DNA of 64,000 bases, from positions 1 through 64,000 of the forward strand of contig CAYMCO010000016.1 in NCBI GenBank assembly GCA_964388955.1, in the 5' to 3' direction. Shown piece after piece: positions 42,168 to 50,911 of this stretch. This stretch comes from CAYMCO01 sp964388955 (GTDB lineage Bacteria; Chloroflexota; Anaerolineae; Anaerolineales; E44-bin32). The position numbers were made by a program, and so were the translations under genes. The notes below the pieces were generated by a model. It worked only from the letters and a program-made list of their open reading frames with translations, made no database searches and was not told where the DNA came from. Numbering within the stretch: position 1 is the stretch's first letter; each line of letters starts with the position of its first letter.

Positions 42168-42196
42168 GAGAGCCGGGGTCGGCGTCCCCGGCTCTC
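42168..42196. other. Long perfect hairpin in the lctP-mgtE gap
   Basis: A perfect 11-bp stem (GAGAGCCGGGG / CCCCGGCTCTC) with a 7-base loop lies 200 bases upstream of the lctP promoter. It has no T tract on either side. The surrounding 950-bp region (41969-42924) contains no supported gene. Confidence 0.55.
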
Positions 42197-42530
42197 ACGA
42201 TTCTCCCCTGCCGCCCGAACGGGCCCAACTGATCCGGCTGTGCAAACCCGTATCCGAAGTGTGCCGCCATCTCCCGGCGATGGAATCCCAGGGAAGGCCG
42301 ATAGCAGGCACCTCTTGACCGGCGCAGTGCCCCCCCAGGCAAGCGGTCTTCCATTTTGGGGCAAGACCACCGGCATCCGCTTGATGATGCCGGCCTTCTA
42401 TTCAAGGGCCGTACGCATTCGGACCCTTCCCCCAGCCTGCACTCTCCCTGAGCGGCCTGAAATCACCCAGCCCTCCAAAATGGGTGCGCTCCATCCCAGG
42501 GGGCGATCTGACACGGCAGACTCGCACCTG

Positions 42531-42652
42531 CCGCATCTCGAGCAGCGGCGAGCGGAGCGAGGCGTGTATCGAAAGGTGCGGCCTGCTTCGCACGTTCCGA
42601 TTGTGGGGAGGCGCATCTCGAGTGCCGAGTGGTGAAACCACGAGGCGTATCG
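42531..42652. repeat. Two palindromic REP-like repeats, 80 bp apart
   Basis: Two units share the frame CGCATCTCGAG ... CGAGGCGT(GT)ATCG (42531-42571 and 42611-42652). The inner parts differ (AGCGGCGAGCGGAGCG against TGCCGAGTGGTGAAACCA), but both are self-complementary. This conserved-edge, variable-loop arrangement resembles REP elements. No RAYT transposase gene was found in the window. Confidence 0.55.
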
Positions 42653-42924
42653 GTAGGAGGGCCGTACATTCAGTCTCAGGCAGCCGCGCCCCCTGAAATG
42701 GAACACACCTTCCAAAAAGAGGAGCCTTTACAGCGCCTCGGCGCAGGGATTAGAATTGCCTTCGTGATATTCGCCCGAACGCGCGCGGAAAAGTCAAGGA
42801 GTGATTGTGGCCGGCCCTCGGCTGCGAGAACTCGCTCCCATCCTCGTCTCTTAGCCTGCTGAAGCCCGGGAAGCCAGGAAACGCCGTCCCCAGCCTCGGG
42901 GATGGAAGCGCCCGGAGGTGCCCC

Positions 42925-44274
42925 ATGAACTACATCGATATTGCCGCGACCCTGGACCGCCTGCGGGTGGCTTTGGAGAATCAGGATATCCAGAGGGCAT
43001 TGCGCATTCTTGAATCGCTGCGCTCCCAGGACCAGGCGGAGGTATTCTCCGAGTTGGACGAGGGCCAGCAGAGCTCGTTGCTCCCCAAGCTGAATCCCTC
43101 ACAATCAGCCGATATATTGGAGGAGCTTGGGGACCGAGAGGCCGCTGGCTTGCTGGCCTCACTGCCCACCGAGACCGCCATCCGGATCGTCGAAGAGATG
43201 GAGCCGGATGAGGCGGCGGATGTCTTGGGCGATGTGCCGCTCCCCGTCGTCAGCCGCATATTGCAGGGGTTGGAGGATCCCGAGGAGGTGCGGCCGTTGC
43301 TGCTGCACCCCGAGAACACCGCTGGCGGTCTGATGACCTCAGAGTTTCTGGCGCTGAGGCAGGGCATGACCGCTGCAGAGGCCCTGCGGGCGATCCATGA
43401 TTGGAAGCCAAGCGTCGAGACGGTCTACTCGCTATTCGTGATCGACCGCGAGCGGCAATTATCGGGGGTGGTCAATCTACGCCAATTGATTGTGGCTGAG
43501 CCCGAGGACCGGGTGGCCGACATCATGGATCCGGATGTCATTTCTGTCGCGGCTGACGCCCATCAAGAGCAAGTAGCCCGCCTAATGGCGCGCTATGACC
43601 TGCTGGCCCTACCGGTGGTCGATGACAACATGGCCCTCATCGGGGTGATCACCGTCGATGATGTGATCGACGTCATCGAGGATGAGGCGACCGAGGACAT
43701 CCAGCGTCTGGGCGGCGCGCAGCCCTTGGCACAGCCCTATCTCAGCACGGGGATAGGGGAGATTGCTCGCAAGCGGATTGGATGGCTGATGCTGCTGTTT
43801 GTGACCGAGAGTTTGACCGGCACCGTTCTGCGCCATTTTCAGGACGAATTGCAAGCGGTGGTCTCGTTGGCCTTTTTTGTGCCGCTGTTGATCGGAACGG
43901 GCGGCAATGCGGGATCGCAGACGACCAGCACGGTGATCCGGGCGCTGGCCCTGGGAGAGATCGATATTCGGGATGCTGTGCAAGCTTGGTGGCACGAGAT
44001 GCGGATTGCACTCCTGCTCGGGGTGGGGATGAGCGTCTTCGCTTTTCTGCGTGCCCTGCTCTGGGGGTCGAATGATCAGCTTGCACTGACAGTGAGCGCC
44101 GCCATATTCGCGATCGTGGTGTGGGCAAATGGCCTGGGGGTGCTCCTGCCGCTTTTCGCCGCCCGGTTGAAGGTCGATCCGACGGTGGTCTCCGGCCCCG
44201 TGTTGAGCACGTTGGTGGACGCAACGGGCCTGTTCATCTATTTCAGGATCGCGCGGCTGTTCTTGGGATTGTAG
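42925..44274 (+). CDS. mgtE: Magnesium transporter MgtE
   Basis: A 449-residue Mg2+ channel/transporter. It has the helical N domain (about 20-130, with repeated ILEELGDREAAGLLASL), two CBS domains (about 135-255) that sense Mg2+, and five transmembrane helices. The pore-family sequence is GTGGNAGSQTTS. The start ATG has GGAGGTG four bases upstream; longer frames lie in the GC-rich leader. No Mg2+ riboswitch (M-box) features were recognised in the upstream 220 bases. Confidence 0.93.
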   Translation: MNYIDIAATLDRLRVALENQDIQRALRILESLRSQDQAEVFSELDEGQQSSLLPKLNPSQSADILEELGDREAAGLLASLPTETAIRIVEEMEPDEAADVLGDVPLPVVSRILQGLEDPEEVRPLLLHPENTAGGLMTSEFLALRQGMTAAEALRAIHDWKPSVETVYSLFVIDRERQLSGVVNLRQLIVAEPEDRVADIMDPDVISVAADAHQEQVARLMARYDLLALPVVDDNMALIGVITVDDVIDVIEDEATEDIQRLGGAQPLAQPYLSTGIGEIARKRIGWLMLLFVTESLTGTVLRHFQDELQAVVSLAFFVPLLIGTGGNAGSQTTSTVIRALALGEIDIRDAVQAWWHEMRIALLLGVGMSVFAFLRALLWGSNDQLALTVSAAIFAIVVWANGLGVLLPLFAARLKVDPTVVSGPVLSTLVDATGLFIYFRIARLFLGL

Positions 44275-44360
44275 CGGCCGCCGGATTTCGAGCGGGCCCA
44301 TCGCGGTGATAGAATCCGGTTTGCCGAGCATTGGTATGCGACAAGAGAGATGGTGAAGTG

Positions 44361-45026
44361 ATGACAGATATCGAAGGCTTGGGCTATTACTTCCACCCTT
44401 CAGACCGCTCTCATTCCCCGGGCCACCCCGGATTCACGGTCGTGATCGAGGCGACCCCCACAATGGAGCACTTCGATCCCCAGTATCTCCAACTTCCGAT
44501 CCGGGCGCCCTCTGAATTGGATCAATCCGATGGCGTCGAAATGCTTAAGGTGCATCACCCTTGGCCGGAGGATCGGGGTGAATTCCATGTGACCCCTGGC
44601 TCCATCATCGTTTCGGATCGGAGTTGGACAAAGGTGGAGGCGTTCACTTTTGGGGGTGAGATGCATGTTCGGACAGAGGAAGACCGCACCCGATGTGAAG
44701 TCGAATCCCCGGCGCCCATCCTCTGGCTGTTTGAAGAGAACCTCATCCCGATGATGCTCGCCGAGAATGTCGAGATGATCCTGGCGGAGCGGAGAGCGAT
44801 TTGGCACCGCAGGCAAGAGGGTTTCGAGGCCAGGCTGGCGCGTGTACAGCCCTCAGCGCTGTACATGGCGTGTCTCGGCCACCTGCATACCAGGTTTGGG
44901 GCCTCGCAGCATAAGGAACTCCCCCGCATACAGGGTTTCCTCGAGTTCATCGAGGATGAGATCCGGGTGCTTCGAGCGGATGGTGAGTGGCCCGAAGAGG
45001 TGCCGGCCATCGATGAGTTGCTGTGA
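44361..45026 (+). CDS. Conserved protein of unknown function
   Basis: A 221-residue soluble protein with no recognised domain. It has an N-terminal beta-rich portion (GYYFHPSDRSHSPGHPGFTVVIEA, EMLKVHHPWPEDRGEFHVTPG) and a helical C-terminus (ILAERRAIWHRRQEGFEARLARVQPS). The start MTDIEGLG is preceded by GAGAGA. It follows mgtE by 86 bases on the same strand and could be co-transcribed. A possible -10 (TAGAAT, near 44310) suggests its own promoter. Confidence 0.6.
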   Translation: MTDIEGLGYYFHPSDRSHSPGHPGFTVVIEATPTMEHFDPQYLQLPIRAPSELDQSDGVEMLKVHHPWPEDRGEFHVTPGSIIVSDRSWTKVEAFTFGGEMHVRTEEDRTRCEVESPAPILWLFEENLIPMMLAENVEMILAERRAIWHRRQEGFEARLARVQPSALYMACLGHLHTRFGASQHKELPRIQGFLEFIEDEIRVLRADGEWPEEVPAIDELL

Positions 45027-45250
45027 GAGCCGGATTACTGCAGCGGCCGCTTTCGTTCGTTCCTGGTGCATCCGAGTTCTTGTTGCGCGGTGCGATCGCG
45101 GGGGCGGACGATATTCGGCCCTGCCGGCTCGATGAGCCCCCTCCACCGACCGTGATGTTATTCCCTTGCCAATCTCGCTGAGGGGAACGCTCCTGGGGGC
45201 ACCTGCTGGCGCCAGCCTTCGCCTCCTCCTCCCGCATTGCGCTTCGATCC

Positions 45251-45367
45251 GCCCCCACCCCCCTGGCCCCCTCCCCTTGTGTTAACTAACCCCTCCCCGC
45301 ACAGTGACCTCGGTATGGAGAAATCAACGCCAACTGTGGGGGCAGGGGATTGGGGTGAGGGGCGAAA
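45251..45367. repeat. Imperfect G/C-rich inverted repeat in the 45-kb gap
   Basis: A C-rich strand at 45251-45276 (runs of CCCC separated by single A/T/G) is loosely complementary to a G-rich tract at 45338-45366 (GGGGCAGGGGATTGGGG...). Between them is a non-repetitive 60 bases. The rest of the 530-bp gap (45027-45556) shows no gene. Confidence 0.35.
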
Positions 45368-45556
45368 TCCCGCCCATCCCGCGGGGCCGCGAACCGAATG
45401 CCGATTCCTCCGTTCAAGTCGATCGCTGCCAGGCCGCACGGATGCATACTCAACTTCCTCTCTCCGCCCCAGGGCACAGCCTCTGAGACGCTAGGCCAAC
45501 GCCCTTGCAGCAAATGACCGGATGCACCCTTCATTCCCCGCGAATAGCCTCCCACG

Positions 45557-46072
45557 ATGCTCTGTCGTATTATTCTGGAAACATACGTGGCTTCCGAGGC
45601 CACGTGGAAGGAGGCGCCCGAGGTGGAAATTCCCGAGTACGTGTCGAAAGAGGAGGTCCGGCGCGTGTGTGAGGCACTGGGAATCCGTGACTGGGCCGCG
45701 CTCACCGAAGCCGTCGTGAGTGCCAAGGAGGCGAGCATCATCCAGGGGGAGGTTGGGGGAGAGGCCGCCGAAATCTCGGTGGAGGAGTTCCGCCGCGGCC
45801 TGGAGGTGGAATTGGAGCACGGGATCCAGTTCGACGATGCCAACGTCACCAATAACCACCCGCTTCTGACGGGCAAGATAGTGCTCGCTCATTTGAAGGA
45901 AATGCTGGACTATTATGACCGTCTGGAGGTTGCAGAGCTTGAGGGAGATTTGCTGAAGGCCATTCTCGGGCGGGATTCCGGCAAGGCGATGGACAAGTAT
46001 CGTAGGTTGGCCGAAGCGAGGCATGCGCTTGCGCGGCGCGAAAGCGAACGCATGCGCCTGCCGCCCGGCTGA
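45557..46072 (+). CDS. DUF5661-like protein of unknown function
   Basis: A 171-residue protein. Its centre, ISVEEFRRGLEVELEHGIQF with DDANVTNNHPLLTGKIVLAHLKEM, matches the DUF5661 pattern, in which a T/N-V-T-N-D-x-P-x-L-T-G-K-I-A-L-A-H-L-x-E block is diagnostic. The first 50 residues are extra. Start choice is uncertain: the first ATG has no ribosome site, and a GTG at 45587 is an alternative close to a TATTAT element at 45568-45573. The C-terminus is charged and helical. Confidence 0.65.
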   Translation: MLCRIILETYVASEATWKEAPEVEIPEYVSKEEVRRVCEALGIRDWAALTEAVVSAKEASIIQGEVGGEAAEISVEEFRRGLEVELEHGIQFDDANVTNNHPLLTGKIVLAHLKEMLDYYDRLEVAELEGDLLKAILGRDSGKAMDKYRRLAEARHALARRESERMRLPPG

Positions 46073-46271
46073 TGCGATGCAGGAGTGTGCATGTCTGACC
46101 CACTCCCAGCCCGACCGTCGCGTACTCGGCCTCGCAGTGGGTTGAGTAGAAGGCTGGTGGGCGGACCTTGCAGACGGGGTGACCTCCGGCGGAGTAAGGC
46201 GGAGGACCGGCACGCCAGGGCGCGCAGGCGAAAGCGGTGGTGCTGCGAGCGGCCGGACGCCCCCTCCCTGC

Positions 46272-46277
46272 TATAAT
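46272..46277 (+). promoter_or_regulatory. Extended -10 promoter of murJ
   Basis: TATAAT preceded by TG plus one base (TGCTATAAT) ends 8 bases before the GTG start of murJ. Transcription should begin at or within two bases of the start codon, so the mRNA is probably leaderless. Confidence 0.65.
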
Positions 46278-46285
46278 CGCGGGTC

Positions 46286-47857
46286 GTGACCCAACACACC
46301 TCCCCCTCCGATCGAAGGATCATTCGGGCTGCCGGCGTGGTGTCCCTCGGGATGGCGCTATCGAGCGTCACCGGCTTGGCCACCCAGATGTTGGTGTCCC
46401 GGGCCTTCGGCACCAGCGGCGAACTGGATGCCTTCTACGCCGCCAACCGCTTGAGCGAGATTCTCTTCAACCTGATGTCCGGCGGCGCGCTGGCCTCCGC
46501 CTTCATCCCGACCTTCACCGGCTATCTGGCCCGGGAGGACCGGCAAGGCGCATGGCGCCTGGCGTCGTCGGTCGCCAATCTGCTGTTGATCACCATCAGC
46601 CTCGTATCCGCCGCGGCGTGGATCTCCGCTCCGTGGCTGGTGCGCCACGTCATCGCGCCGGGGTTTTCCGATCCCGGGCAAATCCTGCTGACCGTGAATT
46701 TGCTCCGCATTCAACTGCTCTCCGCGGTCATCTTTGGATTGAGCGGCTTGCTCATGGGGGTGTTGAACGCGCATCAGCACTTCGCCCTTCCGGCGCTGGC
46801 GCCGGCGTTCTATCGTTTGGGCTGGATACTTGGTGTACTGCTGTTGGCGCCCTCGATGGGCATCTTCGGGCTCGCCTGGGGGGTGGTGCTGGGCGCGGCC
46901 ATGCATCTCCTGATCCAGGTCCCCGGGCTGCGGGCCCGGGAGGTCCGGTATTACCCCTCCGTCGGCCTCGATGATCCGGGAGTTCGCCAGGTGGGACGCC
47001 TGATGGCGCCGCGCGTGCTGGGCGTGGCGGTGGTGCAGTTGAACTTCTTGGTGAACACCATCATTGCCTCTGGGCAGCCGGAGGGTAGCCTGACCGGCAT
47101 CACCCTGGCGTTCTCGCTGATGATGATGCCGCAGATCGTCATCGCCCAGGCGATGGCCATAGCAGCACTCCCCACCTTCTCCGAACACGTTGCTCGCGGA
47201 CAACTGACGGAGATGCGAAGGGCATTGGGGAACACCCTGCGAGGTGTGGTGTTTCTCTCGCTACCGGCCTCCATCGGCCTGATGATCCTGCGGCGACCAT
47301 TGGTGGCGCTGCTGCTCCAGGGAGGAGCGTTCGACGCCCAATCTACGGCCTTGGTGGCTTGGGCGCTGCTTTGGTACGCCGCGGGGCTTCTCGGGCACGC
47401 CGTCGTGGAGATTGTGTCGCGCGCTTTCTACGCGCTCAAGGACACTCGGACACCGGTGATCGTCGGTGCAGCGGCGATGAGCCTGAATGTGGTCTTCAGC
47501 TTGGGTTTCTCCGGCTTGTTCCAGCGGGCGGGTTGGATGCCGCATGGTGGCCTGGCGCTGGCCAATTCCCTGGCCACTGCGCTGGAGTGTGTGGCGCTAC
47601 TGGGACTGATTCGGAGGCGGCTGGGAGGGCTGGGATGGCCGCGCCTCAAGAGAGGGTTTGTGGGGAGCGGCGCCGCGGGCGTGACGCTGGCCATGGCCCT
47701 GTTGGGATGGCAGTATCTCCTCGCCGGACAGAGGACTTGGCTGATCGCCGGTGGCGGAGTCGTGATCGGAGCGCTGGTCTATTGGCTGATCGCCCTGTGG
47801 ATGCGGACGCCGGATGCCCGAGAGCTGCCCGGCATGCTCTTGGGGCGCCATCGATAG
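46286..47857 (+). CDS. murJ: Lipid II flippase MurJ
   Basis: A 523-residue protein with 14 hydrophobic segments of the MurJ/MviN family, which moves lipid II across the membrane for peptidoglycan synthesis. Family sequences are SVTGLATQMLVSRAFGTSGELDAFYAA at the start, FIPTFTGYLAREDRQGAW, and GQPEGSLTGITLAFSLMMMPQIV. It begins with GTG just after a TATAAT element; there is no ribosome site, consistent with a leaderless mRNA. It is followed by a promoter for the MFS gene. Confidence 0.9.
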   Translation: MTQHTSPSDRRIIRAAGVVSLGMALSSVTGLATQMLVSRAFGTSGELDAFYAANRLSEILFNLMSGGALASAFIPTFTGYLAREDRQGAWRLASSVANLLLITISLVSAAAWISAPWLVRHVIAPGFSDPGQILLTVNLLRIQLLSAVIFGLSGLLMGVLNAHQHFALPALAPAFYRLGWILGVLLLAPSMGIFGLAWGVVLGAAMHLLIQVPGLRAREVRYYPSVGLDDPGVRQVGRLMAPRVLGVAVVQLNFLVNTIIASGQPEGSLTGITLAFSLMMMPQIVIAQAMAIAALPTFSEHVARGQLTEMRRALGNTLRGVVFLSLPASIGLMILRRPLVALLLQGGAFDAQSTALVAWALLWYAAGLLGHAVVEIVSRAFYALKDTRTPVIVGAAAMSLNVVFSLGFSGLFQRAGWMPHGGLALANSLATALECVALLGLIRRRLGGLGWPRLKRGFVGSGAAGVTLAMALLGWQYLLAGQRTWLIAGGGVVIGALVYWLIALWMRTPDARELPGMLLGRHR

Positions 47858-47866
47858 CGCCTCCGG

Positions 47867-47872
47867 TATAAT
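47867..47872 (+). promoter_or_regulatory. Candidate -10 element of the MFS transporter gene
   Basis: TATAAT lies 10 bases after the murJ stop and 82 bases before the MFS start codon. No TG extension or -35 is evident. Confidence 0.45.
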
Positions 47873-47954
47873 GCGTTGTCTGGAGCGGCACTTCATTCGG
47901 CGATGTATCTGACAAGCAGGTTGAGGGTAGCAGCACCCGGGACCGGAATGCGTA

Positions 47955-49193
47955 ATGGTAGGGAATCGCAACCTCAGGAGGCTCGTACTCGGGCAGTTCG
48001 TTTCCGCGATCGGTGACCAGTTCTATTTGATCGCCCTGCCATGGCTGGCCCTGCAGATGACCGGGGAGGCCCTGACCGCAGGCACCCTGCTGGCCGCGGC
48101 AAGCCTCCCGCGGACCGCCTTCATGTTGCTGGGGGGCGCGGTCGCAGACCGCCATTCGCCAAAGAGGATGCTGCTTATCTCCAACAGCCTGCAGGCGGTT
48201 CTCATGGTCTGCCTCGCCGGCGTGATCGCCATCCCGAATGTCTCCCTGTGGCTCTTGCACTTCTTGGCATTCTGGGTGGGCTTGGTCGATGCCTTCGGCC
48301 TGCCTGCCTTCAACAGCATGCTGCCGGGTATTGTGGCCGAGGAGGAGCTTGAGGGCGGAAATATCTATATCCAGGGGGCAAACATGGCCAGCGGGGTGAT
48401 AGGGCCCGCGCTGGCTGGGATATTGATTTCCGTCGGGGGAGCGAATGCGCCTCCAGGGACAGATCTGCATGGGATCGCGCTGGCATTTCTGGCCAACGCG
48501 CTCACCTTCCTGGTCGGCATCTCCTTCTTCTGGGGCATACATACCGGGGAGGATGCTCAATTCGCTGAGGGCAGCGGGCGGCCGCTGGTCGCCTCGTTGG
48601 GACAAGTTCGCAAGCATATTGGCGCGGACTTCCAGCTCAGAAACATCTTCTTCCTCCTGTTGGTTTTGGGTCTCTTCCTGACTGGGGCCATTCGGGTGGG
48701 ATTTCCGATGCTCGCCGGTTCTCAGGTCTCTGGAGGAAGTGTGCGCCGTTTTGGGAATATGACATCGGCTTTTGGCGCGGGCTTGCTGTTGGGGATGATG
48801 GGGCTCAGAGCCCTTCCCAAGCCGCCCAAGTCGCTTTCGGGGCTCGTTATGATTGGGCTGTTCGGGCTCGTGCCGACCGGCCTGATCCTGCTCGCCCTCG
48901 CGCCCCCGCTTGGAGCGAGTCTGGGGATCATATTTGCCATGGGAGCTGCCTTTGGATACGTGTTTGTCTACCTCGTCAGCTGGCTGCAGCGCAGGACGCC
49001 GGAGGACATGTTGGGAAGGGTCATGGCGGTGGTGCTGTTTTCGAGCATCGGCTTGTCACCAGTATCGCAGGTGCTGATGGCTTTTTTCCTGGACCTGAAT
49101 CTTCGACTGGCTCTCATCGCGGTGGGTTGCTTGACGCTGCTGTTGCTGACGGCATTGGGCGCTGACCGGGCGATGTGGCAGCTCGAAGGGTAG
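47955..49193 (+). CDS. Major facilitator superfamily transporter
   Basis: A 412-residue protein with about 12 transmembrane helices and the MFS loop motif GGAVADRHSPKRMLLISN (a G-x-x-x-D-R-x-x-R/K-R/K variant) between helices two and three. It is probably a drug or small-molecule exporter of the type found in many bacteria (MFS-1/DHA3-like: SAIGDQFYLIALPWLALQMTG). The substrate is unknown. The glycosyltransferase gene starts 39 bases downstream in the same direction. Confidence 0.83.
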   Translation: MVGNRNLRRLVLGQFVSAIGDQFYLIALPWLALQMTGEALTAGTLLAAASLPRTAFMLLGGAVADRHSPKRMLLISNSLQAVLMVCLAGVIAIPNVSLWLLHFLAFWVGLVDAFGLPAFNSMLPGIVAEEELEGGNIYIQGANMASGVIGPALAGILISVGGANAPPGTDLHGIALAFLANALTFLVGISFFWGIHTGEDAQFAEGSGRPLVASLGQVRKHIGADFQLRNIFFLLLVLGLFLTGAIRVGFPMLAGSQVSGGSVRRFGNMTSAFGAGLLLGMMGLRALPKPPKSLSGLVMIGLFGLVPTGLILLALAPPLGASLGIIFAMGAAFGYVFVYLVSWLQRRTPEDMLGRVMAVVLFSSIGLSPVSQVLMAFFLDLNLRLALIAVGCLTLLLLTALGADRAMWQLEG

Positions 49194-49232
49194 TCGTTTC
49201 CGCTGCTGCCAAGCGGGGATAGGGCGGGTGGA

Positions 49233-50525
49233 ATGCATATTTCCATCCTCGCATACGGCACCTGGGGGGATGTGCGCCCAGCTACCGCGCTGGCGCTGGG
49301 GCTCAAGGGCGCCGGATACGGGGTGCGCCTGATCGTGACCAAAGACTTCAGGGAGTGGGTTCGAAACACCGGCCTGGATATCGGTGTGCTCTCCATTGAT
49401 GAGAGGCAGGTGATGGGGCAGGTGTCCATAGAAACCCATCCTTTGCGGGGGGCGCTCGCCGTGCACGCCCGCATCTATCCGGCGCTGCGCCAGGCCGCCG
49501 AGGAACTGCCAGCCCTCATATCCGGTACCGATGCGCTGCTTGCCAACGAATGGATGCTGGGAGCGGCGAGCGGGATCGCCGAGGCCCATGGCGTGAAGTT
49601 GATTCACATGGCCATGCAGCCGATTATTCCCACGGGCGAATTGGCGATCCCCACCATGCCCGAAATCCCGAGCTGGATTCCGATCGTAGAGGAGTACAAT
49701 CGCCTCACGTTTCGAGCTAGCCTCCGCCTCCGTTGGTGGTCACATGGCAGCAGCGCCAACCCCTCACGCCGGACTCAACTCAAGCTGAGGCCGCTATCGG
49801 GCCATGATTATCTGGAGCTCCTCGAGCGAACCCCTTCCGTGACCTTGGTCAGCCAGCACGTGGTCCCCCGACCGGGGGACTGGGGGGATCACCACCGCAT
49901 GGCCGGCTTCGTGTTCCATGATGATCCGGAATGGACTCCGCCTGCAGGACTGGTGGACTTCATTCAGGCTGGGCCACCACCGGTGTATGTGGGTTTTGGC
50001 AGCATGCACGACTCTCGGCCGGCTGAGACGACGCGGAAGATCGTGGATGCCCTCCGCCTGTCGGAACAGCGAGCGGTGCTGCACAGCGGATGGGCAGGAC
50101 TAGGACTCGAGGAGCTCCCCAGCAGCATCTATTGCCTCGAGTACGCGCCGCACGGCTGGCTCTTCCCCCTTATGGCCGCAGCCGTCCACCACGCGGGGGC
50201 TGGAACAAGTGCAGCAGCATTGCGCGCCGGTGTGCCATCCGTACCCGTCCCGCATTCCGGCGATCAAGCCTTCTGGGCCAGGCGGCTGGCCAGCATGGGG
50301 GTGGGAGCTGTACCCCTTCCCCGCCACCGGCTGAGCGCTGGTGTCCTGGCCAACCGGATCGCGACGGCCGTAAATGATCCTGAACTGCGGTCTCGGGCTG
50401 CGGAATATCGGCGCTTGATCCGGCAGGAAGACGGTCTGGCGAAGGCCATATCGGCGGTGGAGGACTTGCTCCACAGCCGCCTGGATAGCCGGGCGTCCCC
50501 TGGCGATGCGCTCAAGCGGCCATAA
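49233..50525 (+). CDS. GT1-type glycosyltransferase (UGT/sterol-glucosyltransferase-like)
   Basis: A 430-residue protein of the UGT/MGT class. The N-terminal Rossmann domain starts HISILAYGTWGDVRPATAL, and the C-terminal domain has GPPPVYVGFGSM and the donor-binding PSPG-like box (VHHAGAGTSAAALRAGVPSVPVPHSGDQAFWARRL). Such enzymes move a sugar from a nucleotide-sugar to a lipid or small molecule; the acceptor is not apparent. Adjacency to an MFS transporter may mean a modified product is exported, but no biosynthetic genes accompany it. Its 3' end abuts the remnant of a DUF212 gene on the other strand. Confidence 0.83.
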   Translation: MHISILAYGTWGDVRPATALALGLKGAGYGVRLIVTKDFREWVRNTGLDIGVLSIDERQVMGQVSIETHPLRGALAVHARIYPALRQAAEELPALISGTDALLANEWMLGAASGIAEAHGVKLIHMAMQPIIPTGELAIPTMPEIPSWIPIVEEYNRLTFRASLRLRWWSHGSSANPSRRTQLKLRPLSGHDYLELLERTPSVTLVSQHVVPRPGDWGDHHRMAGFVFHDDPEWTPPAGLVDFIQAGPPPVYVGFGSMHDSRPAETTRKIVDALRLSEQRAVLHSGWAGLGLEELPSSIYCLEYAPHGWLFPLMAAAVHHAGAGTSAAALRAGVPSVPVPHSGDQAFWARRLASMGVGAVPLPRHRLSAGVLANRIATAVNDPELRSRAAEYRRLIRQEDGLAKAISAVEDLLHSRLDSRASPGDALKRP

Positions 50526-50680
50526 GGCCGCGAAGATGAACTGCGCGCTGACCAAACCCACCAACATCCCGACCGGCGCTTCCAAGGGCGAATGGCCCAG
50601 CACAACTTGGAGGCGCCGCCGCAGCGGGTGACCTTCCATCATGTCTCGAACAATGGGGTTGATGATCTCTGCTATTGCTG
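50523..50680 (-). pseudogene. Remnant of a DUF212 (divergent PAP2-like) membrane protein gene
   Basis: In one minus-strand frame the sequence reads IVRDMMEGHPLRRRLQVVL, then GHSPLEAPVGMLVGLV, closely like the C-terminus of DUF212 proteins (LGHQPIEVFFGGLTGI in Bacillus YuiD, as recalled). The N-terminal two thirds are missing: the region upstream is occupied by xseB. The frame has no stop until deep inside the glycosyltransferase gene on the opposite strand. It looks like the residue of a gene deleted between xseB and the glycosyltransferase. Confidence 0.5.
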
Positions 50681-50911
50681 CAAGTCCGTCTCGACAAAGT
50701 CTCCGGAGTCGTCGGGCTCGAGTTGGCGCAGCTTGAGCTCCGCATTCTCCAGGAGTTGACTGCAGTGTTGCGCCAGCGCCTGGCCGCGTTCAAAGCGCGC
50801 CAGCGCCTCGTCCAGACGGAGATCCCCACCCTCCAACTGGGCGACCAGCTCCTCGAGCTCCGCAAAGGCTTGCTCAAAGCTCAGATCTTCCACCGGTATG
50901 GGCTCGCTCAT
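50672..50911 (-). CDS. xseB: Exodeoxyribonuclease VII small subunit
   Basis: A 79-residue helical protein whose LSFEQAFAELEELVAQLEGGDLRLDEALARFERG segment is the XseB signature of two antiparallel helices. It binds XseA to form the single-strand nuclease exonuclease VII, used in mismatch and recombination repair. Its ATG overlaps the TGA of xseA (ATGA), so it is translationally coupled. Confidence 0.93.
   Translation of the reverse strand: MSEPIPVEDLSFEQAFAELEELVAQLEGGDLRLDEALARFERGQALAQHCSQLLENAELKLRQLEPDDSGDFVETDLQQ

Noticed and set aside
42097..42862. Several overlapping open frames on both strands in the lctP-mgtE gap
   Set aside because: None has a ribosome site or recognisable domain, and they run through the palindromic repeats.
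42700..42924. Mg2+ riboswitch (M-box) upstream of mgtE
   Set aside because: The conserved M-box sequence blocks could not be found. The region may still hold another regulator.
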